Assembly (NCBI RefSeq): GCF_021390395.1
Contig: NZ_JAJUWT010000006.1
Span: 1-64,000 of the forward strand
Source of the DNA: Saccharothrix sp. S26
GTDB lineage: Bacteria; Actinomycetota; Actinomycetes; Mycobacteriales; Pseudonocardiaceae
Direction of reading: 5' to 3'
DNA length: 64,000 bases
Shown: positions 1 through 8,881 of the stretch, piece after piece
How the letters are laid out: each line of letters begins with the position of its first letter
How positions within the stretch are numbered: the first letter of the stretch is position 1
Notes under the pieces: generated by a model
Seen by the model: the letters and a program-made list of their open reading frames with translations, nothing else
What the model was told of the DNA's origin: nothing
The model's database searches: none
Position numbers and translations under genes: made by a program

Positions 1-37
1 GTCACGTTCGCGGGCCGGGGCTGCGTCGCGCGGGGGT

Positions 38-61
38 GGTCAGGTCCGATCGGACCTGACC
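38..61. repeat. 24-bp perfect palindrome over the SARP stop codon
   Basis: The core reads CAGGTCCGATCGGACCTG and the symmetry extends three bases further on each side, with no loop. It covers the stop codon of the SARP gene at 40-42. It could be a dimeric-regulator operator for whatever lies left of the window, or part of a terminator. No T-run follows it, so an operator is at least as likely. Confidence 0.6.
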
Positions 62-3000
62 TTGCCCGCGACCGTCTCCGCCTCCGTGGGCGCACCGGAC
101 TTGACGTACAGCGCGGCGGCCAGCTCCCAGTGGTGCGCCGCCTCCGCCTCCCGGCCGCCGCGCAGCTCCAGGTTGCCCAGGTTGTCGTGCAGCTCGGCCT
201 CCTCGTAGGGGTCGGGCACGCGCTCGCGCAGCGCCAGCGCGAGGTGCAGGTGCCGGCGGGCCTCGGCGAGGTCGCCGAGCTCGAGCCGGGCCCGGCCCAG
301 GAGGTTGAGCACGGAAGCTTCGGTGTGCCGGTCCGCCAGCTCCCGGGCCACGGCCAGCGCCCGCCGCAGGTGGCCCAGCGCCGCGGCGGGGTCGCCTCGG
401 TCGAGCAGCGCGGTGGCGAGGTGGGCCAGCGCCGTGGACTCCAGCCACTGGTCTCCGGCCTGCCGACCGGCCGCCACCGCCTGCTCGAAGTGGTCGACGG
501 CCTCGGCGAGCCCGCCCTGCCGCAGCAGCGCCTCGCCCAGGGTGTCCAGCGTGGCCGCCTGGAACCGCAGGTGGTCGATCCGCCGGCTGAGCTCCAGCGC
601 CCGGGTCAGCGGTTCGACGCTCAGGTCGGCCCGACCCATCCGGATGTAGGTGTAACCGAGGTTGCGCTGGGCCAGGAGGGTGCCCACCGCGTTGTCCTCG
701 GCCTCGTGCACCGCCAGCGCCTCGCGGTAGGCGGCGACGGCCTCGTCGAAGCGGCGCAGCTCGGTGTGGGTGTTGGCGATGTTGCCCTGCACGTGCCCCT
801 CGGCCTGCCGGTCGCCGGTGGCCCGCGCGTGCGCCAGCGCCTGCCCGTAGCTGTCGAGCGCGGCCTCGAACCGCCGGGTCATCTGGTGGGCCACGCCCAG
901 CGCGCGCAGCATCTCGCCCTCGGCCCGCACGTCACCGCCGGCCCGCGCCGCGGTCAGGCCGAAGCGGCACATCTCCACCCGCTCGGTCCATCGGCCGCGC
1001 GCGTCGAAGAAGCTCGTCAGCAGGTAGGTCAGCTGCCACGCCGCGGTGTGCCGACCGGTCTCCGCCGCGTGCCGCACCACCGCGAGGAGGTTGGCGCGTT
1101 CGGCGTCGAGGAAGGTGAGCGCCGCGTGCCGGTCGGCGAACGGCCCGTCCGGCGTGGTGTGCCGCGGCGACGGCACCACCAGGTCGCGCCGGGGGTCGAG
1201 CAGCTGGTTCGCCCGGTGCGCCGCGGTCAGGTACCGGTCCAGCAGCCGGTCCAGCGCCACCTCCCGATCCTCCGCCCGCTCGTCGACGGTGGCGCACTGC
1301 CGGGCGAACAGCCTGATCAGGTCGTGGAACCGGTACCGGTCGCCGTCCTGCCGGGTGACCAGGTGCGCGGTGCGCAGCTCCTCGATCGCGCGCCGCGCGT
1401 CCGCGAGCGGCACCGCGCACACCGCGGCGGCCAGCCCCGTGCCGAACACCGGACCGGGGTGCAGCCCGAGCAGCCGGAAGGCGCGCGCGGCCGGCGCGCT
1501 GAGCGACCGGTAGGTGCTGGCGAACACCGCGCGCACGCTGTGCGAGTCGCCCTCGACCGACAGCACGTCGAGCCGGTCGGCCCCGGCCAGCTCGGCCACC
1601 AGCGACCCCACCGCGCCGGCCGGCTGCCCCGCCAGCTTGGCCGCCGCGATCCGCAGCGCCAGCGGCATCCGCCCGCACAGCTCCGCCAGCTCGGTCACCG
1701 CACCCGCCTCGCGGCGCACCCGTTCGGCGCCCAGGACGGTCTCCAGCAGCAGCCGCGCCTCGGCGGGACCGAGCGCGTCCAGGTGCGTGACGTGCGCGGC
1801 GTGCCGGGTGGTCAGCGCGGGCAGCGACGTGCGGCTGGTCAGCACCACGATGCTCGTCGAGGTGCCCGGCAGCAGTGGAAGCACGTCCTCGGTGGCCCGG
1901 CAGTCGTCCAGCAGCACCAGCACCCGCTTGCCGTGCAGCAGCGACCGGTAGAGCGCGGCCCGCTCGAACACCTCGGCCGGCACGCGGTCGTCCGGCACGC
2001 CCAGGCTCCGCAGCAGGTGGGGGAGTGCCTGCTCGGGCGTCATCGCGCGCCCGGAGTCGTGCCCGCGCAGGTCGAGGAACAGGTGCCCGTCGGGGAACCG
2101 GTCGGCGACCCGGTGCGCCCACTGCACGGCCAGCGCCGTCTTGCCCATCCCCGCCGCACCGGAGATCACCACGACGGGCAGGTCGTCCGCGTGCTCCGCC
2201 AGCACGAGGTCCAGCGCGGCCAACTCCGCGTCACGCCCGGCGAAGTGTCCCGGCTTGGCCGGTAGCTGGGCGGGCCTGGGCTGCGCGGCCGTCACGCGCA
2301 CGGCGCCGTTGGCCGGGACGGGCAGGTCGAGCGCGGGGTCTCGGCGCAGGATCGCGGCGTAGAGCCCGGCCAGCGCCGGACCCGGGTCCAGCCCCAGCTC
2401 CTCGGCCAGCCGGCCGCCCAACCGCTGGTAGGCGTGCAGCGCTTCGGTGTGCCGCCCGCACCGGTACAGCGCGAGCATGTGAAGCTCCACCAGCCGCTCC
2501 CGCTCGGGGTGGTGCACCAGGAGGCGCTCCAGCTCCCCGACGGCGGTGCGGTGGCGGCCCAGTCGCAGCTCGGCGTCCCACACGTCCTCGACGGCGGCCA
2601 GCCGCACCTCGCGTAGCCGGTCGGCTTCGGCCAAGCCCCAACCGGTCACCTCCGCGTCGGAGAGGACCTCGCCGCGCCACAGCGCCAGGGCCTGCCGCAG
2701 CCTGGCGACGGCCTCGTCGGTCGGTGCGGTGGACAGCTGCTCGCGCGCCGACCGGACGGTGCGCTCGAACCGGTGCGCGTCCACGGTTTCCGGTGCCACC
2801 GCCAGCACGTAGCCGGGTTCCCTGGTGCGCAGCACGTCGGGCAGGCCGCACGCGCCCAGCGCCTGGCGCACCCGAGCCACGTGGCTGTGCAGGGTCCGCA
2901 GCGCGGTGCGCGGCGGGTCCTCGCCCCACAACACGTCGATCAGCCCGGCGATCGGCACCACCGAGCCGGCCCGCAGCGCCAGCACCCCGAGCAGCGCGCG

Positions 3001-3111
3001 TCGTCTGGTGCCGACGAGGTTCGCGACACCGAGCGGGCCGGTGGCCTCGACCTGACCGAGGATCCTGATCTCCCCCGCAGAGCCCGATGAGCCCTCGACG
3101 CCAGCCACCAT
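40..3111 (-). CDS. AfsR/SARP-family regulator (BTAD, NB-ARC, TPR)
   Basis: A 1023-residue transcriptional regulator of the large AfsR type. The N-terminus (about residues 15-100) is an OmpR-like winged helix, starting EIRILGQVEATGPLG. A bacterial transcriptional activation domain follows (about 100-250), then an NB-ARC ATPase with P-loop GAAGMGKTAL near residue 310 and Walker B VLVLLDD, and a long array of TPR repeats to the C-terminus. The start is the ATG at 3111, where homology to the SARP winged helix begins; the frame stays open for another 1 kb upstream but that part is antisense to the next gene. SARPs usually activate specialised-metabolite operons. No target can be assigned here. The neighbouring BTRD1 gene is transcribed the same way but is separated by a terminator. 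Confidence 0.9.
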   Translation of the reverse strand: MVAGVEGSSGSAGEIRILGQVEATGPLGVANLVGTRRRALLGVLALRAGSVVPIAGLIDVLWGEDPPRTALRTLHSHVARVRQALGACGLPDVLRTREPGYVLAVAPETVDAHRFERTVRSAREQLSTAPTDEAVARLRQALALWRGEVLSDAEVTGWGLAEADRLREVRLAAVEDVWDAELRLGRHRTAVGELERLLVHHPERERLVELHMLALYRCGRHTEALHAYQRLGGRLAEELGLDPGPALAGLYAAILRRDPALDLPVPANGAVRVTAAQPRPAQLPAKPGHFAGRDAELAALDLVLAEHADDLPVVVISGAAGMGKTALAVQWAHRVADRFPDGHLFLDLRGHDSGRAMTPEQALPHLLRSLGVPDDRVPAEVFERAALYRSLLHGKRVLVLLDDCRATEDVLPLLPGTSTSIVVLTSRTSLPALTTRHAAHVTHLDALGPAEARLLLETVLGAERVRREAGAVTELAELCGRMPLALRIAAAKLAGQPAGAVGSLVAELAGADRLDVLSVEGDSHSVRAVFASTYRSLSAPAARAFRLLGLHPGPVFGTGLAAAVCAVPLADARRAIEELRTAHLVTRQDGDRYRFHDLIRLFARQCATVDERAEDREVALDRLLDRYLTAAHRANQLLDPRRDLVVPSPRHTTPDGPFADRHAALTFLDAERANLLAVVRHAAETGRHTAAWQLTYLLTSFFDARGRWTERVEMCRFGLTAARAGGDVRAEGEMLRALGVAHQMTRRFEAALDSYGQALAHARATGDRQAEGHVQGNIANTHTELRRFDEAVAAYREALAVHEAEDNAVGTLLAQRNLGYTYIRMGRADLSVEPLTRALELSRRIDHLRFQAATLDTLGEALLRQGGLAEAVDHFEQAVAAGRQAGDQWLESTALAHLATALLDRGDPAAALGHLRRALAVARELADRHTEASVLNLLGRARLELGDLAEARRHLHLALALRERVPDPYEEAELHDNLGNLELRGGREAEAAHHWELAAALYVKSGAPTEAETVAGKVRSDRT

Positions 3112-3188
3112 CGAACCTCTTCCCGCCCCGTCGTCTCGCAGCGTACAAGGTTCGCCGCGTGGATCGATCCGCGAGAGGGAGGAACGGA

Positions 3189-3215
3189 GCGGCCCGGGCG
3201 GTGTGCCCGGGCCGC
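3189..3215 (-). terminator. Hairpin terminator after the BTRD1 gene
   Basis: An 11-bp perfect GC stem (GCGGCCCGGGC) with a 5-nt loop lies 15 bases past the stop of the secreted-protein gene and ahead of the SARP start. No U-run follows, which is usual for actinomycete terminators. Confidence 0.65.
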
Positions 3216-3230
3216 GCTGTGCGAGAGGGT

Positions 3231-4064
3231 CTACTTCACGTCGACCGACACCAGGCGCATGCCGCGCTCCTGGCAGTAGATCCGCATGTTCGCCAGGGCC
3301 GTGGTCGTCTGGTACAGGTTCGTGCTCTGCTGGAACGAACCGCCCCGGTACCGCCACACGCCCATCACGTACGAGTCGTGCGGATGGGTGCGGACGATCT
3401 GGAGCTCCCAGCCGGCCTCCTTGCGCGCCCGGTTGAGCCGGTCGAACTGGCTCTCGTTGTTCGAGTCCACGCCGCTGCCGAGGAGGCCCGACGTCCACAG
3501 CTGCCCGGCCGTGCCCTGATCCGCGCGCCACACGCCGGTGATGTCGTCGTCGGCGGTGATGACCACGTCGACCAGTCGCAGGCCCTGGTCGAAGTAGACC
3601 TGGTTCTGGTTCTTGAAGTCGGTCCAGGACGGGATGCCCGAGCGCCAGTACTGCGCACCGGAGCCGGGGCGCCACACCGCGGCCCAGTCGCCGTCGTAGT
3701 CCAGGTCGACCAGCCGCAGGCCCTGGCTGAAGTACGTCGCGTCCAGCGACTCCAACTGGTCGGTCGACAGGCCCCAGTGCACCCGCTGGGCGCCCGATCC
3801 CGGCTGCCACGTCGCGGTCACGTCGTTGCCCTCGATGTCCAGCTGCGTGATGCGCAGCCCGTCGGCGAAGTATCCCGCGTCTTTGCTTTTGAAGGTGTCC
3901 CACGACATGTTGGTCCAGAACCTCTCGCTGGCGTCCGCCGCCGACGAGCAGGTCGCGGTGAAACCGCCGTACGGGCTGGCACCCGCCTGGGTGGCCCCGG
4001 CGAGGGTCGCCGCGACGACCAGGCCGGTCATGAGCAGAGCGCGTCCGGTGCCCCGTGCGAACAT
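3231..4064 (-). CDS. Secreted BTRD1 (polyglycine-hydrolase-like) repeat protein
   Basis: A 277-residue exported protein. MFARGTGRALLMTGLVVAAT... gives a classic Sec signal peptide with likely cleavage after AGA near residue 28. The mature part is about five repeats of roughly 45-50 residues with the recurring pattern W..F......YF..GLRL..., as in YFADGLRIT, YFSQGLRLVDLDYDGD and YFDQGLRLVDV, each followed by ..G.W....G. This matches the bacterial tandem repeat domain 1 family also found as the structural repeats of fungal polyglycine hydrolases. No catalytic domain is attached, so an enzymatic role is not supported; a secreted binding or scaffold protein is more likely. The ATG at 4064 has AAAGGGG upstream and begins the signal peptide, so it is preferred over longer frames. 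Confidence 0.8.
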   Translation of the reverse strand: MFARGTGRALLMTGLVVAATLAGATQAGASPYGGFTATCSSAADASERFWTNMSWDTFKSKDAGYFADGLRITQLDIEGNDVTATWQPGSGAQRVHWGLSTDQLESLDATYFSQGLRLVDLDYDGDWAAVWRPGSGAQYWRSGIPSWTDFKNQNQVYFDQGLRLVDVVITADDDITGVWRADQGTAGQLWTSGLLGSGVDSNNESQFDRLNRARKEAGWELQIVRTHPHDSYVMGVWRYRGGSFQQSTNLYQTTTALANMRIYCQERGMRLVSVDVK

Positions 4065-4247
4065 TGTCCGCCCCTTTCGAGGGAGTGTTTCGGCTGAGCA
4101 GCACCAGCTTCCGGCCACGTGGTTGCGCGGCGGTTGTCGCGCTGTTGTGGCCGTGGAGGTCTCAGCGGGCGCGGCATTCGGCCGAACAGCCTGCGGCGGC
4201 CCCATGCGCTCACATGCCGCGGACGGCGAACGGCGAGGTGCCGGCGT

Positions 4248-6575
4248 TCAGGCGCCCGAGACGGAGTCCCGGAGCTGTTCGTGGAGTCCGGGCACGTCGA
4301 GTTGGGTCGCGATGTGATTCATGGCGTGGAGATGGTGGGCGCGTTGTTCGTCGGTGGTGACGTGGGTGAGATGGGAGTGGGTCCAAGCTTGGGAGTAGCG
4401 GTCGTTGATGGCCTCGTACAGCTGCAACGCCTGGTTGTGGAATGCGCGGGCGGCGGCGTCGTCCGACCTGCGGGACGCGATCCGGCCCAGGCCGTTCAGG
4501 GTGTTGGCTTCGCCCAGCACGTCGCCCACCTGCTTGAACAGCGGCAGCGCTTGGTGGTGGAAGGTGTGGGCGGTGGCGTCGTCCGACTCGTCGAACGCGA
4601 TGTCGCCGAGCCGGCTCAGGGTGTTGGCTTCGCCGAGCACCGAGCCGACCTGCCGGTACAGCCGCAGTGCTTGGTGGTGGAAGGTGCGGGCGGTGTCTTT
4701 CGACTCGTGGGACACGACGTTCCCGAGCAGGCTCAAGGTATTGGCTTCGCCCAGCACCGAGCCGACCCGCCGGTACAGCTGCAGTGCCTGGTCGTAGAAG
4801 GTGCGTGCGGTGGTGTCGTCGGATTCGATGAACGCGATGTTGCCCAGGTCTTTGAGGGTGTTGGCTTCGCCGAGCACCGAGCCGACCTGCCGGTACAAGG
4901 GCAGTGCCTGGTGGTAAAGCGCGCGGGCGGTGTCGTTGTCCGACCTGCGGAACGCGATCCGACCCAGGTCTTGCAGGGTGCCGGCCTCGCCCGGCACGTC
5001 GCCCACCCGCCTGAACAGTGGCAGTGCCTGGTTGTAGAAGGTGCGTGCGGTGGTGTCGTCGGATTCGATGAACGCGATGTTGCCGAGGCCCTTGAGGGTG
5101 CCGGCTTCACCCGCCACGTCGCCCACCTCCCTGAACAGCGGCAAGGTCTCGTCATACGAGGCGCGGGCGCGTGCGTGGTCGCCGCGGGTGAAGTGCAGTT
5201 GTGCGAGGGCCTGGGTGATGCCGGCCCGCAGTGCGGGGTCGGTGGTGTGGGCAAGGGCGTGGTGGCCGAGTCGGTGGTCGCCGAGCCCGGTGAACCGCTG
5301 GAAGTCGAGCAGGTCCGGCACGAGGCCGGCGTAGTCGGGGATCGAGGGCACGGCCGCGTGGAGCAGGGCCGCTAAGTTGCCGAACTCCGGCACCATCTCC
5401 GCGACCGCCTGTGCGCCGTCGGCCAGTCCGATCCGCGCGGCTCGGGTGGTGAGCCGTCGCGCGGGTGGCAGGAGCAGGCGCAGGGTATCCGGGCCGGCGG
5501 GGTGATGGGCGCGGATGTGCTCGCGCAGTGGCGCGAGGCAGCGGTGGCGGTGCTCGTCGTGGTGGAGCAGGGTGCGGTGGTCAAGTTCCACCAGACCCGC
5601 CGCCATGACGTCGGGCAGGTAGAGCCCCGGTCGGTCCCGAGGCCAGCCGTCGGGCAGCAACGCGGCGGCGGACAGGGCGGTGCGCGCGTCGGGCCCCAGC
5701 CGGTCCCAGGACAGCTCGATCGAGACGGGCAGGCTGGAGGTGCGGTGGGCGCCGACGTCGCGGTGGAGCAAGTCGGTGTGCTTGGCCCGCCACGCCGCGG
5801 TCAGCATGTCAAGGGTGCCACTGGTGTCGGCGAGGCCGGCCAGCAGTGTGATCGCCAGCGGAACCCCGTCCAGTCCCGCCACCAGGTCCGCCAGGTGCGG
5901 ATCCCGGTGCAGGTGCCCACCGGCCACTGCCAGGAACAACTCCACCGCCACCGGTGCCGATAACGGCCCCAGCCGCACCTTCACCGCCGGGACGACCTCG
6001 GTGGGCAGCGCACCGCGCGACCCGACCCCCACCACCGCTGTCCGCACCCCGCGCAGTTGGGCGAGGAGCTCCCCCGCACCCGTCGGGTCGGTGTCGGTCA
6101 GGGTCTCGAAGTTGTCCCACACCACCACCGCCGGCCCCGCTGCCAGGAAGCCGAGCACGCGGTTGCGCACGTGCTCGCCCAGCGCAACCCCCAGGACCAG
6201 GGCGGTCTTGTCCATCACCGCGTCGGCCGACTCGACGCCCTCGCAGGACACCACGAACCTGCGCGTCCCGAAGGTCTTCACCACCGCCGGATCGTCCAGC
6301 GCGGCGGCCAGCAGGGTCGACTTCCCGATCCCCGGCCCACCCGTGACCGCCACCCATCGATCCGAACACCACCCCCGCACCACCGCCGCGATCTCACCGG
6401 CGCGACCCAACACCAAGCCGGGCACCGGGGGAGGCACCGGAACCGATCCACCGGCCCCGGCCAGCAGGGGACCACCCACCACGATGTCCCCGCCCGCCTG
6501 GAGCACGAGCGATCTCCCCGAGGCCATCGCGCTCTGGTCCACCGCGCCCGCACCCTCGTCACGATCAGCGTCCAC
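4248..6575 (-). CDS. NB-ARC/TPR STAND-type protein
   Basis: About 775 residues. A short N-terminal stretch with SLVLQAGGDIVVGG leads into an NTPase domain with P-loop GGPGIGKSTLL and Walker B VVVWDNFETL, then a winged-helix-like linker, then TPR repeats with a 40-residue period (A..L..LG.IAF..SDD.TAR.FY.QAL.L.R.VG.V.GEA.). This is the architecture of STAND signal-transduction ATPases, where TPRs sense a ligand. There is no DNA-binding domain and no obvious N-terminal effector. The start is uncertain: GTG at 6575 has GGGGTGGG ahead of it, ATG at 6527 is possible, and the open frame continues to 6746. The TPR part has near-identical DNA repeats, noted separately. Confidence 0.8.
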   Translation of the reverse strand: MDADRDEGAGAVDQSAMASGRSLVLQAGGDIVVGGPLLAGAGGSVPVPPPVPGLVLGRAGEIAAVVRGWCSDRWVAVTGGPGIGKSTLLAAALDDPAVVKTFGTRRFVVSCEGVESADAVMDKTALVLGVALGEHVRNRVLGFLAAGPAVVVWDNFETLTDTDPTGAGELLAQLRGVRTAVVGVGSRGALPTEVVPAVKVRLGPLSAPVAVELFLAVAGGHLHRDPHLADLVAGLDGVPLAITLLAGLADTSGTLDMLTAAWRAKHTDLLHRDVGAHRTSSLPVSIELSWDRLGPDARTALSAAALLPDGWPRDRPGLYLPDVMAAGLVELDHRTLLHHDEHRHRCLAPLREHIRAHHPAGPDTLRLLLPPARRLTTRAARIGLADGAQAVAEMVPEFGNLAALLHAAVPSIPDYAGLVPDLLDFQRFTGLGDHRLGHHALAHTTDPALRAGITQALAQLHFTRGDHARARASYDETLPLFREVGDVAGEAGTLKGLGNIAFIESDDTTARTFYNQALPLFRRVGDVPGEAGTLQDLGRIAFRRSDNDTARALYHQALPLYRQVGSVLGEANTLKDLGNIAFIESDDTTARTFYDQALQLYRRVGSVLGEANTLSLLGNVVSHESKDTARTFHHQALRLYRQVGSVLGEANTLSRLGDIAFDESDDATAHTFHHQALPLFKQVGDVLGEANTLNGLGRIASRRSDDAAARAFHNQALQLYEAINDRYSQAWTHSHLTHVTTDEQRAHHLHAMNHIATQLDVPGLHEQLRDSVSGA
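4420..5165 (-). repeat. 120-bp tandem repeats encoding near-identical TPRs
   Basis: The TPR array repeats every 120 bp with unusually high DNA identity. The stretch starting gtgcgtgcggtggtgtcgtc runs identical for more than 40 bases at about 4800 and again at about 5040, two repeat units apart. Blocks beginning ttggcttcgccgagcaccga or close variants recur at each unit. Silent sites are as conserved as coding sites, which points to recent duplication or gene conversion. Confidence 0.8.
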
Positions 6576-7258
6576 CGCACACCCACCCCACGTACGCCGG
6601 CCACCCGGCGACCGCTTCGCCCACGAGAACGCGGTTCCGCCCGCATTCGCAACGCACAATTGCGGGCTTCCCGATTCGGCGTCCCTCGACCATCCGTTCA
6701 TGCCGCAGTACACGTCCAGTCGGTTCGGCGACGGGTGCGGCTTCACCCCGGACGTCCGAAAGGGGTCATGCGGTGGGTCACCGCAGGGGTGTCGGGGTGA
6801 GACGGTCCCCGTCGTCGATCGGGGCCTCCGGCCGGCCGGTGAGGGGCGTCGCCGGGTGCTGTAGCGGTGCAGCCAGCCGAAGGTGAGCGGTTGGGCTTCC
6901 CCTGTACAACCTCAAGCCTGAGTGCAGTGAAGACTCTCGCGTGTGGAGGCGTTGCAGCTCTCGGCGGGGCGATAGGCATCTACGAGTGACATGACGCCCT
7001 GTTGCACTCCGTGGTCACTGCGAACCACCGCCCTGGCCAGACTGCCAGTGGGTGCCCACCCGAGGCGTATGTGGGCGTACAGGTGGTGACGCACTGATCA
7101 TCACACCGGACAACCGCCGCCACCCGCGCCCGCTGGTCAGTGCGCAGCCGATCGCGGTGGACGCCGTCCGGTCGTCCGCCGGAGCCGTGCGGACGCGCCC
7201 CGAACGTCGGGATCAACGGTTCTGTCGGCGCTCAAGGGCACGTGACACACGGTCTTGG
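6576..7258. other. Intergenic stretch with no supported gene
   Basis: This 680-bp stretch lies between the divergent STAND gene and the GbsR/MarR operon. Several short open frames exist on both strands, but none has a convincing ribosome site together with recognisable protein features. It presumably holds the two divergent promoters. Confidence 0.5.
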
Positions 7259-7274
7259 TTGACATGCCAGTCAA
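7259..7274. promoter_or_regulatory. Inverted repeat, likely operator of the GbsR/MarR operon
   Basis: TTGAC-ATGCCA-GTCAA is a perfect 5-bp inverted repeat with a 6-bp spacer, 50 bp ahead of the first small ORF of the operon. MarR-type dimers bind palindromes of this size, often in their own promoter. Binding by the regulator at 7486 is an inference. Confidence 0.4.
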
Positions 7275-7323
7275 TTCAGTCGAAGCTAGCATCATCATCT
7301 CCAACGCGCATGGAGGTGGGGGA

Positions 7324-7455
7324 GTGACTTCGCGTTTCGAGCAGGAGGCGGTGGCGCCGGTCGTGGACTGGTTCGACCGCTACCCGCACAAGACCCGGCT
7401 CGCCACCGCCACCCCGGCGCCGACCCGCGAGTCGGTGGCCGCCGTGGCGCGGTGA
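7324..7455 (+). CDS. Small 43-residue ORF of unknown function
   Basis: A GTG start directly follows GGAGGTGGGGGA, a very strong ribosome site. The peptide begins VTSRFEQEAVAPVVDWFDRY and is partly charged, with no signal peptide and no cysteine. It ends 30 bases ahead of the regulator gene and would share its transcript. It may be a leader ORF, a microprotein, or the stub of a larger lost gene. I do not recognise a family. Confidence 0.4.
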   Translation: MTSRFEQEAVAPVVDWFDRYPHKTRLATATPAPTRESVAAVAR

Positions 7456-7485
7456 CGCCCCCACAGATCAACCAGGAGGAGCGCT

Positions 7486-7941
7486 GTGCCCGGTCAGGAC
7501 AACCAGGACGAGGTTCTGCGGTGGGTCGAGCGGGTGGCCACGTTCTGCGTGGAGGAATGGGCACTCCCGCCGATCACCGGACGCATCCTGGGCCTGCTGA
7601 TGATCTGCGACCCGCCCGAGCGGTCCGCGGGCCAGATCGCCGAGACGATCCGGGCCAGCCGTGCCTCGCTCACCTCGAACATGCGTTTCCTCGCCGCCAT
7701 CGGGCTGGTCCGCAAGGTTCGCGTGCCGGGTGACCGCACCACCTACTACCGCATCGAGGACGATGCCTGGCACAAGGTGATCCAGCGCAAGCTCGACGGC
7801 CTGGGCGCCTTCGGCGACATCGCCGAGGAGGGCATGAGACTCGCCGGCGGCAGCGGAACCCACACCGAACGCATCCGCGCCGCCCGACAGTCCGTGACCT
7901 GGCTGCGCGACATCGCCGCCCGCAATCCCCCGCAGAAGTGA
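7486..7941 (+). CDS. GbsR/MarR-family transcriptional regulator
   Basis: A 151-residue winged-helix regulator. LPPITGRILGLLMICDPPER, then SAGQIAETIRASRASLTSNM (recognition helix region) and VRKVRVPGDRTTYYRIED (wing) match the GbsR/MarR group. The C-terminus is a dimerisation helix (IRAARQSVTWLRDIA). GTG at 7486 has AGGAGG nearby. The gene ends 9 bases before the methyltransferase at 7951, so the two form an operon. Autoregulation through the inverted repeat at 7259 is likely but inferred. Such regulators often respond to small lipophilic compounds; the ligand here is unknown. Confidence 0.85.
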   Translation: MPGQDNQDEVLRWVERVATFCVEEWALPPITGRILGLLMICDPPERSAGQIAETIRASRASLTSNMRFLAAIGLVRKVRVPGDRTTYYRIEDDAWHKVIQRKLDGLGAFGDIAEEGMRLAGGSGTHTERIRAARQSVTWLRDIAARNPPQK

Positions 7942-7950
7942 GGAGTTCTC

Positions 7951-8763
7951 GTGCAACGCCTGCGAGTGGACCTGGATCCGCTTCGGGAAACCCTGCTGCT
8001 CACCCTCTACGCGAGGGCCCTGGACGCCAGGCTTCCCCACCCGATCCTCGGCGACACGCACTCCGCCGACATCGCCGACGCGATCGACTACGACTTCGCC
8101 AAGCTCGAGCTCAAGCCCAGCCTCGTCTGCGGCACCGCCCTGCGCGCCAAGAAGCTCGACGAGGCGGTCCGGGCGTTCGTGGCCCGCCACCCCGACGCCG
8201 TGGTGCTCGATCTCGGCTGCGGACTCGACACGCGCGTCCTGCGCTGCGACCCTCCCGCCGGCGTCGACTGGTACGACGTCGACTTCCCCGATGTCGTCGA
8301 CCTGCGGCGCCGGTTCCTCCCGGACCGGTCGCTGTGCATCGGCGCCGACCTGACCACACCGGGCTGGCTCGCCCCGCTGCCCCGCGACCGGCCGACCATG
8401 ATCGTCGCCGAGGGCCTGCTGCCGTTCCTGCCCGGCGACGCCTTCCAGCGGATGACCCGGCAGTTGACCGCGCACCTCACCACCGGCGAACTCGCCATCA
8501 ACGGCTACACCCGGTTCGCCGCCTGGTCGATGAAGTACCACCCGACGATCAAGGCCATCGGCATCACCGCCGCCCAGGGCTTCGACGACCCGCACGATCC
8601 CGAGACCTGGAACGCGCGCCTGACATTGGTCGAAGAGCAGCTGCTCGCCCGCGCCCCGGAAGTCGCCGACTTCCCCCGGCCACTGCGCGCGGCCACCCGC
8701 CTCATGAGCCACAGCACCGCACTGTCCCGGCAGGGCGCCCGCATACTCCGCTACCGATTCTGA
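7951..8763 (+). CDS. SAM-dependent O-methyltransferase, LCM (PF04072) family
   Basis: 270 residues. The SAM site is VVLDLGCGLDTRVLRCDPP, followed by WYDVDFPDVVDLRRRFLP and FMIVAEGLLPFL-type motifs characteristic of the leucine carboxyl methyltransferase/PPM family (here TMIVAEGLLPFLPGD). Bacterial members methylate carboxyl or hydroxyl groups of small molecules and are common in polyketide and other secondary-metabolite loci. The GTG at 7951 has GAGGAG just upstream and overlaps the intergenic end of the regulator gene. The substrate cannot be told from sequence. Co-transcription with a GbsR/MarR regulator suggests inducible detoxification or modification. Confidence 0.85.
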   Translation: MQRLRVDLDPLRETLLLTLYARALDARLPHPILGDTHSADIADAIDYDFAKLELKPSLVCGTALRAKKLDEAVRAFVARHPDAVVLDLGCGLDTRVLRCDPPAGVDWYDVDFPDVVDLRRRFLPDRSLCIGADLTTPGWLAPLPRDRPTMIVAEGLLPFLPGDAFQRMTRQLTAHLTTGELAINGYTRFAAWSMKYHPTIKAIGITAAQGFDDPHDPETWNARLTLVEEQLLARAPEVADFPRPLRAATRLMSHSTALSRQGARILRYRF

Positions 8764-8881
8764 CCAACCCCCAACCCCTGCGCCGAACGGTTCGTCGGCA
8801 CCGCTTCTCCTGGATCGCCTTCTCAACGGGAACGGGGAAGCGGCGGCGGTGATCCGACGAGAGCCGGTGCACGTCCGGCGT

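Noticed and set aside
130..2265. Long plus-strand frame opposite the SARP gene
   Set aside because: Gln/Val/Arg-rich antisense frame typical of GC-skewed DNA, with no protein-like motifs.
3112..4104. Extension of the SARP gene to 4104
   Set aside because: The frame stays open, but this part is antisense to the secreted BTRD1 gene and has no SARP homology. The winged helix begins just after ATG 3111.
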